Assembly (NCBI GenBank): GCA_030704615.1
Contig: CM060731.1
Coordinates: 90,190,756 to 90,254,755, forward strand
DNA: 64,000 nt
Source: Takakia lepidozioides
Taxonomy: Eukaryota > Streptophyta > Takakiopsida > Takakiales > Takakiaceae
Direction: 5' to 3'
The position numbers were made by a program, and so were the translations under genes. Below the pieces are notes generated by a model. The model was not told where the DNA came from and did not search any database. It worked only from the letters and a program-made list of their open reading frames with translations. Below, in pieces: positions 22,201 through 35,600 of this stretch. Positions within the stretch are counted from its first letter, which is position 1. Every line of letters begins with the position of its first letter.

Positions 22201-24845
22201 TTAATTAATTAATAAAATTTAATAATTGGCCACGTCTGTTTTACACCGTGGCTGCCATGTCATTACAAAGGATAAACGTAAATCGTAAAAGTCAAATAAA
22301 TAAATAAAATACATGGGTAGACGTCTGGATTCGATGTGACGTGACGCACGTCCAACGTGTCCGGGCCACGTCACGTCAGGAATGATAACTAGGGGTACTT
22401 GGTAGGTCCAACTTGGCTCTCGGGTAATGAGGACAGCAAAACTCGTGGACCCACTGCGGAAGACTAATTGACAGCATGGGATACGCACTGGCACACTCTC
22501 AAATGACATATGGGGGGAATATGTGTAATGGTATGGTATACCCTAACAGTCATCATACTGTATTCAAAGCTGAAAAAAATTGCAATCATACATGCCCATG
22601 CAAACTAATTTGTATTGCTCATAAATTAGTGAAGGTCTTTGTATTGTAAGGCTGGATTGTAACAAATAGGAGAAAAGCTCGATGCCGTGACAAAAACTGA
22701 AGAAAACTTGCATATTGTACCTTGTATGCTGATCATTGTATGCCATACCTTCTACCCCTATTGTATCATTACACATACCCATGCTAGCTTGGGTTCATCA
22801 ATCCTCAATATAGGTCTCAAGCGGAGTATGAAAGTAGTTCATACTTAGACTGGTATGGTAGGTAGGGGGGTAGGTCCAGTGTTCAAAACCCGGGTCCATG
22901 GTATAGCCGGGGTACATGCCCCAAGACATACCCAACTGGTATGTTCTACAATACCCTTACTCATACCAGTGCACATACCCCGGCCTACTTGCACATACCA
23001 GTACAACACTGGTACCCACCTTGAAATGCTTCCGGGCTGAATATATATCATGACCAAAGATTTGAAGGGCGGACAGTTGGAATGGCCTCCTTGCCATTAT
23101 GTAAGATTACCTTTTAAGTGAAGGCTAACCAAAACTAATCACTACACGTCATGAGTTCACAATGCAACGTATGGCTAAAGAAAAGAAAAAGAAAAATATG
23201 TTGATCTTCTTTCTCTCTCCTGGGCGGCGTTAGAAGTCTCTGCGTTCGAAGAAGATTCAGCAAGCTGAACTGACGACGCTTAAATCAGTGCAGGTCCCCA
23301 GTCTGAAATTAAGATGTGGCAACAGTCCAAACAGACAGATTTTGGTTGCCTTGATGGCGAAATAATTTGTGTAATTGGCATTCAAACTTTTGAAAGAAAT
23401 CTTTGAATGCAAAAGAAATCAAGAAAGAACTTCGGTAGGCTGCAACAAGGTCGTTCACTACGGCTACTACGGCATGTAACCGGCTCACCTTTGCACCAAT
23501 GTCAAAGCGCCACGTAGGCGAGAGTCGGGCCCAGTGCGCTACGAGTTTCGGCATGCTAAGCACCACAAAATTCAATAGACAGTCTCCACTTTCTGTTTGT
23601 AAATAGATCTATACGAAGTAGGGATTTGAGCGAATTGTTGCAACCCGTTCGAGGCTCAGAGCACACAGAGATATATTCACAAGATCCCAGAGGGGTTCAC
23701 ATTATTGTAGCCCAAACTCAAAGCACGTCAGAGCCATCGCAGTGGTGTTTCAAGCCCAGGCGCTCAGCTGCTCTGCCTAAAGGTAGGGCATGTGTCCATA
23801 TCAGCACACTTCAAAACAGACAGAGTGACAAAGAAAACTCAGAACAACATGAAATTGACCCAAACAGGTTCACTTCACAAAACTGGCAGTCAATCACGGC
23901 AAGGGAAAACCTGTTATGGGAGCCTTCCATGCTTCATCCAGACCAAGTCAATAGTTTGACACATTCACCACAGTAAGGTACGAAATCATCGTACTACATA
24001 CTCATGCTGTGGGTATTGGACCGAGTGGCGTGTCAGGATTTATAGCTAGCCCATTGCGCAAGCGCTAGACCTCCGCTGAGTTATATTGCATATCAAAAAC
24101 ATCATCCACACCACGACTCTACGTTTCAGTGTAGTTTCAGAATAGGACTGCAAGCAGGCGCACGCCATCAAGGCAACGTACACCATAAACACGAGACTGT
24201 TATCCAAATGCGGAAACCCAGCAACAAACCTAAAACCAAGGTACAAAAGCGCAAAGACTACAGAGAAAAAGAAGCGAACGTTTACAGGGGGAAAGAGGCA
24301 TAAACCAAGAGCGGGGCCGACAGAAGAAACCAACACGAGATGGCTAGAGCGAACACAACAGGAGTAGTAAAACAGAAGCCAGACACGAGCATATATCAGC
24401 AACGAACGGGCGAAAGGCATGGGGTGAGAAGTGGCAGCAGCCTAGGTAGATCCGAAGGCGGCAGCGTGTGCGATTTTGTAGTATAGCGACAGGCTCGGCC
24501 CCTTCCTAAACTGTGGGTTCGGACAACCCGGTGCTGATGTGACGAACGCATCCATCGGAGCCTCATTCGTTCGTCCCGGCCTGGCGTGATATAGAAGGGG
24601 AGCGCCGCTCCCTCCGATCTACAACCGCTTGCATTCAGACCTCTCCCTCTCTCCCGCGAGGCTTCTTAAATCTTCTTCGTGTGGAAAACGTTTTTCTCAG
24701 AGACGGTAACTCCAATCTTCTTTCTGGGTTATCTAATGTCTTGGTGTTTACACTATTGCTTCGTCACAGTCTCTCTCTCGCAAATCCGGCCCCTCTGTCG
24801 AGATTTCCACCTTTCTCTCGTTGTCCTTCGCGTCTCTCCCTGTCC
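22201..24845. other. no gene assigned; upstream region of the RNase H gene
   Basis: 22330-22385 is rich in ACGT-core words (GTGACGTGACGCACGTCC, GGCCACGTCACGTCAGG). 22850-23035 holds many copies of CATACC and its complement that could pair. 23626-23976 has an open frame of 116 codons with no domain I know; I do not call it a gene. 24580-24845 is probably the promoter and 5' leader of the RNase H gene: GTGATATAGAAGG, then a pyrimidine-rich leader (CTCTCCCTCTCTCCC). Confidence 0.4.
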
Positions 24846-25464
24846 ATGAGTTCAAGAGGTCGGGTAAAATCCCCATGGGTGTTGTATTTTGATGGAGCTG
24901 TAAGGGCTAATGGTGGCCCGGCGGGCCTAGGAGCCGTGCTGAAGAATAGCTATGGTCACGTTGTGGCCACCGTCAAGACGGGGCTGGGAAGTGGTGTCCC
25001 GCTCAAAGTGGCTGAGTACAAAGCTTTAGTTGCAGGACTAGAGAAAGCCAAATGGTTGAATGTTCGACACCTCGTTGCCAAAGGCGATTCTCTTCTGGAC
25101 TTCAACCAGGTACAGTATCAGTGAGGGGGAACGCTGAACAAATTTCACTGGTTCTCCCACAAGCTGAATTCTGGATTCTCATAACTTGTCCTGGGTTATA
25201 TTGGCGGAAGGGCTTGGGGATAGTTTCTCTGCTGTTGCTAATGCCAGCTTTCCTCGCAGGTGTCGGGAGGTAAGGGATGAGAGCCTACAACCATACTGGC
25301 AAAAAGTAGCGAGCCTTGCCAAAGAATTCAAGAGCTTCCGATTGCAACACATACCCAGAGAGTACAACGAGCATGCTGACAAGCTTGCCAATGAAGCCAT
25401 TGATGCACAGCTTGCGAAAAGTGACTTCTGTGAGGAATTTGGCATTGATTTCTTCCGACCCTGA
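24846..25464 (+). CDS. RNase H type 1-like protein, two exons
   Basis: Exons 24846-25120 and 25260-25464 join to 159 codons plus stop. The intron starts GTGAGG and ends CCTCGCAG; it splits a glutamine codon. The protein (MSSRGRVKSPWVLYFDGA...) is one RNase H fold. The catalytic acids are all visible: D16 (YFDGA), E57 (VAEYKAL), D81 (KGDS) and D132 (HADKLANEA). The family cleaves RNA in RNA-DNA hybrids. The small size, lone domain and intron resemble free-standing plant RNase H-like proteins, not the domain inside a retrotransposon, and no RT or integrase lies nearby. The frame is open upstream to 24681 without an ATG, so I take 24846 as start; the upstream S/R/L-rich stretch would resemble a transit peptide if a non-ATG start were used. 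It is convergent with the NECAP-like gene. Confidence 0.85.
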
Positions 25465-26895
25465 CTCTGACGATGACCGCTTTCTCCCTCCCGCATATCG
25501 TCCACCTCGATTCCTAAGCAGCTATTGAGTGGATTACCAACAGTAGGTTGGAATAACAGCGGTGCAAATGATGCGACTTCCAGGTTTCGAGTCGAGACAT
25601 CACCAACCTTGTAGGAAGCTCAACTTCAAAGGAACCATCTTTTGTATTGACACCTCCCGCCCACCAGCATGCCAGGCTTTTCATCCAGGGGGTTCAGTTT
25701 GGAAACTTCTGACTTGGCACTATGGCTTCCATACTAAAATGTGTTGCTTCCAATGACTAACAAATGCAATAATATGATCTTCAATCAGGTTCCTTGTCAA
25801 TGAACCTATTCTTCATAATCTCACGACTCAATTTCATCAAAGGCTTTGTAACAGTTCCATTCAAGAATGGCCTACTGTTATGCTGGCTAGCTGGGGAGGT
25901 CTTCACATTGCCTGCTGAAAACAAAGGGCACCGGGCGTATTCGAATTTCCCAAAACTACAGCTTTGTGCCCTGTGGGTTTTGCCTGGGTTCAGTCAGGAA
26001 TGGCAACCCCGGATGTCAACAAGGACAATGTTGGTCTTATGGAACAGTCCAACTAGACTTACCATCACAAGGACACTTCCCAGTAGCCAATGGTGTCCAT
26101 CCACCTATGCACACCACCCCACTTGATGAATTATATATACATCATACTTAATCATCTGACTCATCAGACCCATCAATGCAATTCTACAGTGGCAAATTGA
26201 CCTGTAACAACTAAGAATCATGGGGGGTATCCTCCACTAGTGATACCCCCAACAAACCCTTGAATGATCCCAGCCAGACACTGGTCATACACTTTTAAGT
26301 TTGATTGTTTTATTCAGAAAGTTGCCCAGCCAGGGTGTGCCATACTACTGGTCCCTACACCACATCAGAACCCTCCTCAAAACTCAAGAGCTCAGTGCTC
26401 CAAGCCAGCCCCATTACGAAGATGGTTGAATGTACTTCCAAAATCCCTTCAGTTCACATTACATGGCCGATGACCACAAGTGCTTTACTTCCAATAGATT
26501 GCTAAAGATATAGATCCCCAGATCCAAAGATTCCTCTAAACCAGGGGATCATGACCTGCTAAACCACAACCCACTGCTGCACATCTTAGTCACATCAAAT
26601 GAAAATCCATAGATGCTTCAACACTCTGGGAATGCCAAGCGTGCATCCTCTGTACAAAGCTTTGGAGTTACCCTCTCTGAGGAACATTAAGCAACAGCAA
26701 TCAAGTACTACTTATGACCACTTGTTCCCTCTTCCTTACACCATCCATCCAGAATTAGCCATGTGTTCTATGACCAGCACAAAATGGAAAAGCAGTCTAC
26801 AAAGCACTCAGCATCTGCACTATGCTTTGTACTTTTAGTGAAATAGTAAATGCTTAGACAGAATATGCAACCAGAACGAAGTCGGTGGAGACTTG
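25465..26895. other. intergenic between convergent genes
   Basis: Holds the 3' ends of the RNase H gene (plus) and the NECAP-like gene (minus). I see no exon, RNA gene or known repeat. Open frames here are short and without domain character. Confidence 0.5.
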
Positions 26896-29629
26896 TCAAG
26901 CACCTTGGAAGTCTCCAAAATCTTCCTCAGCAGCATTGTCAGCTTCTGCACCATCAGCCACAGCTCCTACTGTTCCAATGAACCCAATGCTGCTGAAGGA
27001 TGGGTCCATTGACTTTGAAGCAGATATTGACGGTGACCTAATGGGGGGACAGGGTGCAGACATGAGCAGCGGAGGGGGGGGAGGCGGTACCAGACATGGG
27101 AAACCATTTAAACGTTTTGGGTAATTTTCAGGGGTATCTGGATTTGGCATTGCCTGTCTCCCTGATGAAACATCCAAACTCTTCTCAAGGATTTTGGCCT
27201 TCAATACACTTCCAGAGCTCCTGTTTGGCTGCAAACAAAACAGACGGAACTTTTAATTGCAAGTTCACATGCTTGTAGGGATGGCTTGAAGGTCATACGA
27301 CCTGTGTTGCTGCACTACTCCTGGAATAGGGACAACAATATGGTATGGGGATAACGGAGGAGAAATGAAATGAAATGGTGCTTTATAGAAAGAAAGAAAG
27401 AAATGAAATGAAATGAAATGGTGCTTTATAACGTCCGCGGAAAGCTCGTAGAGCTTATGGGACAAAATGGAAGAAAACATGAGAGAGGAACAAATCCAGA
27501 AACCACAATTAATGTTCTAGCGATTGTCTAAGGGTGAAGGCCTCGTGTAGGTAGGCTGCCAAGCATTTTTGATCCTCATAGTGAAAGACATCAGTGAGAG
27601 TTTGGGTTCCACTGAATAAACAGTGGAATCTCCCACGGATCTCGTAGTATAGAGGGCAGTAGAAGAAGAAGTGTTCTTCAGAAAGAAAGAAAGACACAGA
27701 CAAGGAGAACACATCCAAAAAGACAAAGAAAGAAATAAACTTCATAACGCAACACAGAGACACAACACATCCACCACATAGATGCAAGAAGAGGAGGATG
27801 TTTCGCGGGCGGACTCTTATTCACAACTTCTGGAAAAGGACATGCCCTGACACACACACTTACAGTATTGAGCTGCAGCCGAAGTGTCTCACCCTCCTTC
27901 AAACTGTAGTCGGCCGAGGGCTTGGAATGATAGTCTTGCTCCATTTCCTCTGCCTCTTTCTTCTTGTTCAGATATCTTCAAAGTTTTACAGTCAAAGGAA
28001 GCACATTAGATTTCTGGCACTCCAATTTAGTTTGGTTCCAAAGAGATGGATACATCTTCATTAGACTACTTAGGCTGTGACCTTTGGACCCCATGCCTGG
28101 TCTGCACAGAGCTTAAAGGCGAGAGAGGGGGTAGGGCCCACTACTATCCAATAAGGCTCCAGTAGTGGGGCACATGAGAGACACAAAGAATGTACTCATA
28201 AGACGTTGTTTGCCGTAGCAGAACCCGCGCCCAGAACCGTTACTACCTTTGTGAAGGGCTCAGGCTGGTAGTGTGACTTACCATGAGAGACACAGAGATT
28301 GTACTCATAAGACGTTGTTTGCCGTAGCCTTGTGGCCATTGACCCCGCGCCCAGTTTGAGCGGGAACAAAAGGGACAGAACCTACCTCTATCAGGGGCTG
28401 ACGTTGGGAGACACAGAGAGAGGAAGGGAGAGGACACAGGTTCCTCTCTCACTTGAGAACAACGAACACAGAGAAATACTTTGTTGTCTGTCCTAGGTCA
28501 ACTGTAAGGTGTTGAAACTCCCCTCCCCACAAGTGGCCATAATAGTTGTGCTCCTGCTTATGCATTTGGACATGATGCAGCCACCGGGTTTTGAGGCTTC
28601 TTGCAGGTCCTGCTCATCTTTTGGTTTCATTTCCTATCTGGTTGACTTTGATTAGGTGCCAGTGTACAGTGGCTTGCTTCTTATTCTTGGATTGTCATCA
28701 GCCTGACAACTTTTCCCTGGTTTAAGGCTGATATCTAATTCCTAGCCCCGTCTCTGCATCTATTCTGCGGGTTTGGGTGTGCCACAGTTTAGATCAAAGT
28801 TTTGCATTTTTGGGTTAGGGTGCTCCCTGTTTTGTGCTAAACAACCTAAAGATGAGATGCATAACGGAAGCTCACCCAGGGCGAGATGAATGAGCTCAGA
28901 TTGCAGGTGCAGAACATTGCCACAACTACAAGAAGCTAAAAAAGCATGATAATGTCTAATCTACAGTCTGAGAGCATACTTGACATGGTCAAATAGAGCT
29001 GCTTGGAAGTCATATGCCTGCGGTCTCTCCCGGAACCCAAGACCAATGAAGGCATGCTTGCTTTTGCCACCTGCCCCATTGTCTTCTGTCAGTCTCTTGC
29101 ACACGCCACAAACTGAATGTCGATAAACATTTTCAACCACCCTATCTCTCTCTCTCTAGGCTACGGCTAACAATGTCTTATGAGTACATTCATTCTCCCT
29201 CTCTCTCAGGCAAGTCCCATGAACCCCTCACAAAGGATGCATCTGTTCCCTCTTGTTCTGCCCAAACTGGACGCAGGATCTATGGCCAGGATCATGGCTA
29301 CGGAAAACAACATCTCATGAATAGATTCTCTCACTCTCTCAAGGTCTCACCATTGTCCAAGTAGGGGCCTGAGCAACAGTGCTCAAATCAAAATTGTGTT
29401 TTCTAGCAAACTAAAATCAATAACCCTGCAACCGGGCTGTCAAGTTTGCATGCGGACAAGTGCCTCTGTGAGCGCCTCAATGGCAGTTCAATGGCAGTTG
29501 CGGGAAAATAAGTTTATACCTGCAGCTGAACTGCCGGGATAAGCTAAACCCTGGTGGGTGCCAACCCTAAAAAAGGCTCCAAGGCTCCACGAGGATTATT
29601 TTCCTTTGGGTCAATGGCAAGTCTCTCTC

Positions 29630-29660
<31 letters not shown>

Positions 29661-32600
29661 TACTTATGCCTTCTCCCTGTCCTCTAGGAAGCCTATTGAC
29701 ATTGGATGGACTTGAAACGGGAGTACATTAATGTCTCTGTGACTAAATGCCGGCCTTGTGACCTCGTGTCCTTGTTTGTTTCGACCTGAAGCGCTTTGCT
29801 TCAGGTAAGGTAGTGCATTGGATTTAGTTGGAAAGCTTGGGGCCTTTCCCTCTTTAGAATATGCCTACACGGGCCATTCCCTGCAACTCCCTGGAGTGTG
29901 ATCTCTGAATGGTAACAAGCGGACTCCTGCCGCTTGGGGGCAGCCCCTCCGCCCAAATTGGGCAGTCGTATGCTCTGTCTAGCATACTAGGCACTTGGGC
30001 TCGGGTTGGTTCCTGTGCTTAAACTTATGGCCTGCGAAAACAATCAAAAATTTAGCTCCTATCAACATCAACACTCCTCAGGGTGATCCCTGGGAATTGG
30101 TTACTTATGCCAAATCTAGGGCTTCATGTGTAGTTTTTGGGGTGAATCCCAGGATGGACGATGTGTCCTTTAAAACTACATGCTCTAGCTTAGGCTTGGA
30201 TTTCATGGCTAATGGTACCATCTCGAGACTTGATAACAGGGGTACGTTGAAGGTTGCAATGACCAAAAGTGCTTCTAATAGAGTCCCGCATCAATTCAAT
30301 CTCAAAGAAGTTCGTCCCTTGACTGGCTGGAGAGCGGTCTTAGACATTGGTGATTCAATGGGGCGCTCTAGGAAGACAACCAAGGGCAACAACTTCAACT
30401 TGAGAGTTTCTAATCGGTTTGATGCTCTGGATGAGGTTGAATCCAAACAGCCAGAAGGACAAGATGCCCCTAAGTGTACGGAACCTGAACGTCCTGAATC
30501 CGAAGGATTTGGTACTCTGAATGGTTTACCAATCCTCAAGGTTTACACAAGACGAACAAATTCTATACACGGGGTAATTGTCCCCAAGCCGTCAGATGGA
30601 CAATCTGTCCCTAAGTGTGCAGAGCCTGAACGTCGTGTAACTGAAGGATTTGGTACTCTAAATGGTTTACCAATCCTCAAAGTCTACACAAGACGAGCAA
30701 AATCTATACATGGGGTAATTGTCCCCAAGCAGTCTGACGGACAATCTGCCCCTATGTGTGCGGAGCCTGTGCGTCGTGTAACTGAAAGATTTGGTACCCT
30801 GAATGGTTTACCAATTCTCAAAGTTTACACAAGACGAGCAAAATCTACACATGGGGTAACTGTCCCCCCTTTGCAGAACGGTTGGCCGTCCAGGAGCAAT
30901 CACAAGCTACCTAGACGACAAACAATTCACACGCAAAGGGCTGGCTTGCGGCTGGCCACTTTCAACTTCTCAGGGTTGACCAACCAAAGGAAACAACTTG
31001 AAGTGGGACAAGTTCTTCGGACTAATGATATTCATATCTGTGCTGGGCAAGAAACATGGGGTGATATCGACCATGCAGCATTGCAGGACGCCTACATGGA
31101 AGCATTTCTCCAGGTGCAACTGTTGGGGGATAGCAGACGCAACCTGGATAATCAGCGACTGGCAGGTGATGATATTCATGAAGATCATGCGACAACACCC
31201 CCTCCTGCTTTGCCTTCTCATCAAGTACATTGGGATGTCCTGCAGCGAGCTCATAAACAGTCCCTTCCAGTCACGCCTACTTCACCTATGTTCGGGTCAC
31301 CCACAGAGCTGTTGCAAGATGGTGTCGGATAAACTGGTTGGAGATGTCATTGGTTATAAATGGGCAGGTAAGATGTGTACTCTCAAGGCAGCCTCTGCCA
31401 AACGCGGTCAAAAAGGGGTCGGATTCTTTGTCCGTGATTTCTTGTTTGACAATTGTGAAATTATCAACAAGGGTTTGAGGTACGAGCATAGTATCTGGCT
31501 AAAACTGAATTTGAAGGGCGGCATGAGTACAAAGGACCTCTTTGTTGGTTGTGTTTACATGCCCACAGAGGGGACCCTTAGTGCTGACGCAGACAAGGCC
31601 TTCGAAGATGTAAAGCTGGACTGTGCTTCGTTCCTTGCCAAAGGTCAGGTGGTACTATTGGGGGACTTCAATGCCCGGGTGGGCAAAGGGATCCATCAGG
31701 ACGATATCATTGGACCTTTTGGTGAGGACGAGCTGAATTCTAATGGCAGACGGTTAATTAACTGTCTAGAAGAGCTTCAGCTTTTGACCTTGAATAACAG
31801 GACAAGAGGTGACCAAGTGCAGTGGACTCGTGAGAAACCCCAAACTGGGGAACGTTCCATTGTGGACTATATCATAATGGACAAAATTTTGTTCCCCCAG
31901 TGTGCCAATGTGTTGATCGACAGAACTGATATTGGTACCTCTGACCACTTCCTGGTTTGGACTGAGATCAAAAGGTGTTTTCCCACCACCAAGAGATCTG
32001 TGAAACGTTCGATTCGGAAGTGGCGCATAGAAAATGGTGGTAATGACAAGAAATTCTGGTTGGCCCTTCAACGTTTGTACAAACCGAAAAACGGTCAGCA
32101 AGTACAAGCGCTGAAGACTACTAAAGGTGCAGTGGTGACTTCATCGGTTGACATTGTCAAAACCTTTGAAACTCACTACAGTATCCTTGGCAGAACTTCT
32201 AGGTCTAACAGTGAGGGGTCTTCTGCTGAATGGAGGGACACAGTTGGAGAAACTGTTCCTATGATTCCCCTGATGAACTGGAGTATATTTCAATGGCTTA
32301 TAATGCTCCCATTAGTTCTTCTGAGATTGTGGAAGCAATTGAACATTTAAATGGATATAAAGCTGGTGGACCTGATGGTATTGTCAACGAGCTTATCAAG
32401 CACGGTGGCGATCCCATGATAGAGGCCCTAGTTCTCCTCTTTAACCTTATCTGGAAGACTGAAATGATCCCCTTTCGCTGGCGACAGGGGGTCATTGTCA
32501 ATCTATACAAGAAGGGTGACAGAGAAGAACCGGGGAACTACCGTGGCATCACGCTCCTCAATGCTGTTGGCAAGACATTCTGCAGAGTTATAAGTACTCG

Positions 32601-35600
32601 TCTCGAGGTTGATCTGGAGTCTAGAGGTTGTTTCCACGAAGGCCAAGCTGGCTTTCGGCGAAACAGGGGCTGTGTGGATCATATCTTCACTCTAAGCCAG
32701 ATTATCCAGGGAAGGAAAAAAGAAGGGAAACCCAGTTATGTTTTTTTCCTGGATGTCAAAAAGGCTTATGACACAGTGTGGAGAGATGGCCTATGGTTCC
32801 GCCTCTGGTCTTGTGGGATCGAGGGAAAGATGTGGAGAGTTGTCCACAACTTGTATGCTCACACCAAAAGCTGTGTCACTGTTAACGGACAGAAGTCCAA
32901 CTTCTTTGACATAGACCAAGGTGTAGCTCAAGGATGTACTCTCTCCCTCTGCTCTTCAATGTTTTCATCAATCAACTCCTCGAGGATGTGGAAAGTGAGG
33001 GATTTGGGTTAAGGGTGGGTGATACCACCATACCAGCCCTTATGTTTGCGGATGACTTCGCAGGCATAGGGGAGACTCCAACCAATCTCCAGGAGTTGAT
33101 TGGTTGCGCGAAGAGATACTTTGATCTTTGGGGGCTAGAGGCTAATGTCAGCAAATGTGCAGTGGTAGCATTCAACGACAGAGGAGAGGGAGGAAGTGAT
33201 CTTAAGTGGCAGTGGGGTAGCCAAGAGATCCCGGTCCTCCCTTCCTACACTTACCTGGGCGTTGAGTTCTCCTCCAATTGTAATTGGGATGCACATTTCC
33301 GGAAAGTTGTTCAAACTGGCAAGGGCAAAGCTCTGGGGCTCACTAAATTTTTCCACTGCAGAGGGGTCAACTCTGAGGTTAAGAAAATCATGCTTTGTCG
33401 CGTTATTAGACCTGCCTTGGAGTACGGATCTGCTATATGGGTTGATAACTCCAACCAGGCTAAGTCTCTAGAATCCATTCAAGTGGGGGTGCTTAAGGAG
33501 TGTATGTCAGCATGCTCCAAAACAGCCAATGTGGCTGTTCGGGGTGAGTTTGGCATTCCGTCCTTAAGCTCCCGACGAGATGAATTCAAGGTCAGATGGT
33601 GGGGTCAGCTGCAACATATGCCCAACACCAGATATCCTAAGTTAATCGACTCTATATCTTGGAAACAGGACCGCCCTGTCAAACAGGCTAAGTCCTGGCA
33701 GAAGAGAGTAGAAGAGATTCTCAAGGACCTGGACCTGGAACCGCAAGTCTTGACCCTGCTGGATAAATCTGACTTAGAGGCTTTAGTGTCCAAAGCCATG
33801 TCTGTTGCCATGAGATTGTCTGATGAAAAGGAAGTTAGGCAGAAAACTTCCCTGAACTTGTTTCCAGTCAGTGACATGGGGGAGGACATCTTGGATGACC
33901 TCAAGGGTCTACCCACTCTCGGCACTAGACTGAAATTTAAACTCAGGGCAGGAAGCCTACCTTTGAACAGCAAACAGAAGCAGAGAGGAAAGGGAGAGTG
34001 CAATTGCCCGTTGTGTGGGCAACCTGAAGACAGTATTCATTTTCTGATACACTGTCCGGGGTTCTCTCACCAAAGAGACGCTCTCTTCAAATCTATCAAG
34101 GGAATTGTGCTTGTACCTCTGTTTACCAACTTTGAAAGTCTCGAGGCTGAGCCAAAAGCCCAGGCCCTCCTGAGGCCTAGTTTTTGGGCAAATCACACAC
34201 AGCAGATTGATGCTTGTGTGAAGGGATTTCTAGAGAATATCTGGAAAACCCGGATTAATTCTTTATGTGAAGGTAAGTCTTACTACCAACGTCAGCCCCT
34301 GACAGAGGTAGGTTCTGTCCCTTTTGTTTCCGCTCAAACTGGGCGCGGGGTCAATGGCCACAAGGCTACGGCAAACAACTTCTTATGAGTACAATCTCTC
34401 TCTCTACAACATACCATGTCGGTAACAACACTCCCCAGGGTGATTCCTGGGAATTGGTTACTTATGCCAAATCTAGGGCTTCATGTGTAGGGTGAATCCC
34501 AGGATGGAATTTGTGTCCTTTAAAACTACCTCCTCCAGCCTAGGCGTGGATTATGTGGCTAATGACTCCATCTTGAGACTTGATAACAGAGGTACTTTGA
34601 AGGTTGCAATGTCTAAAAATGGGGGTGATTCCTGGGAATTGGTTACTTATGCCAAATCTAGGGCTTCATGTGTAGCTTTTGGGGTGAATCCCAGGATGGA
34701 ATTTGTGTCCTTTAAAACTACCTCCTCCAGCTTAGGCGTGGATTATGTGGCTAACGGCTCCATCTTGAGACTTGATAACAGAGGTACTTTGATAACAGAG
34801 GTACTTTGAAGGTTGCAATGTCTAAAAATGGTACAAATAGAGTCTCACATCAAATCAAGCTCAAAGAAGTTCGTCCCTTGACTGGCTGGAGAGCGGTCTT
34901 AGACATTGGTGATTCAATGAGGTGCTCTAGGAAGACAACCAAGGGTGGGGACTTCAACTTGAAAGTTTCTAACCGGATGAGGTTGATACCAAGCAGCCAG
35001 ACAGACAAGCTGGCCCTAAGTGTGCTGAGCCTGAGCATCGTGTGACTGAAGGTATGGTACTCTGAATGGTTTGCCAATCCTTAAAGTTTACACAAGACGA
35101 GCAAAATCTACATACGGGGTAATTGTCCCCGCTCTGCAGAACGGTTGACCGTCCAGGAGCAACCATAGGCTACCTAGACGGCAAACAATCCATATGCAAA
35201 GGGCTGGCTTGCAGCTGGGCACTTTCAATTTCTCAGGGCTGAGAAACAATTTGAAGTGGGACAAGTTCTTCAGGCAAATGGTATTCATATCTGTGCAGGG
35301 CAAGAGACGTGGGAAACCTCGGACAAACTGGTTGGAGATGTCAAAGGGTGTAAGTGGTTCGGTAAGATGTGTGCACTTAAGGCAGCCTCTGCCAAGCATG
35401 GTCAAAAAGGTGTTGGCTTCTTTGTCCGTGATTTCTTGTATGACAATTGTGAAATTACCAACAAGGGTCTGCAGTATGAGCACAGTATCTGGCTGAAACT
35501 GAATTTGAAGGGCGGCGTGAGTAGGAAGGACCTATTTGTGGGTTGTGTTTACATGCCCACAGAGGGGACCCTTAGTGCTGACACAGACAAAGCCTTCGAA

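Larger units (their letters stand above)
29995..34424 (+). mobile_element. non-LTR retrotransposon (LINE), copy 1
   Basis: One orientation throughout: an ORF1-like region with three 47-residue tandem repeats, an APE-type endonuclease, a reverse transcriptase with FADDF, a CCHC-type C-terminal finger and a short tail ending GGCTACGGCAAACAAC...GAGTACA plus TC-repeats. Compared with copy 2 it has about 265 extra bases in the endonuclease (about 31060-31325) and lacks about 400 bases between endonuclease and RT (at about 32035). Several frame changes make it defective. It lies in intron 5 of the NECAP-like gene, antisense to that gene. The 5' boundary is uncertain. Confidence 0.85.

Noticed and set aside
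22843-23035. CATACC-rich stretch as a structured RNA gene
   Set aside because: Pairing potential exists, but no conserved fold, promoter or terminator can be seen.
23626-23976. 116-codon open frame before the RNase H gene
   Set aside because: No domain, no splice or promoter support, ordinary chance length.
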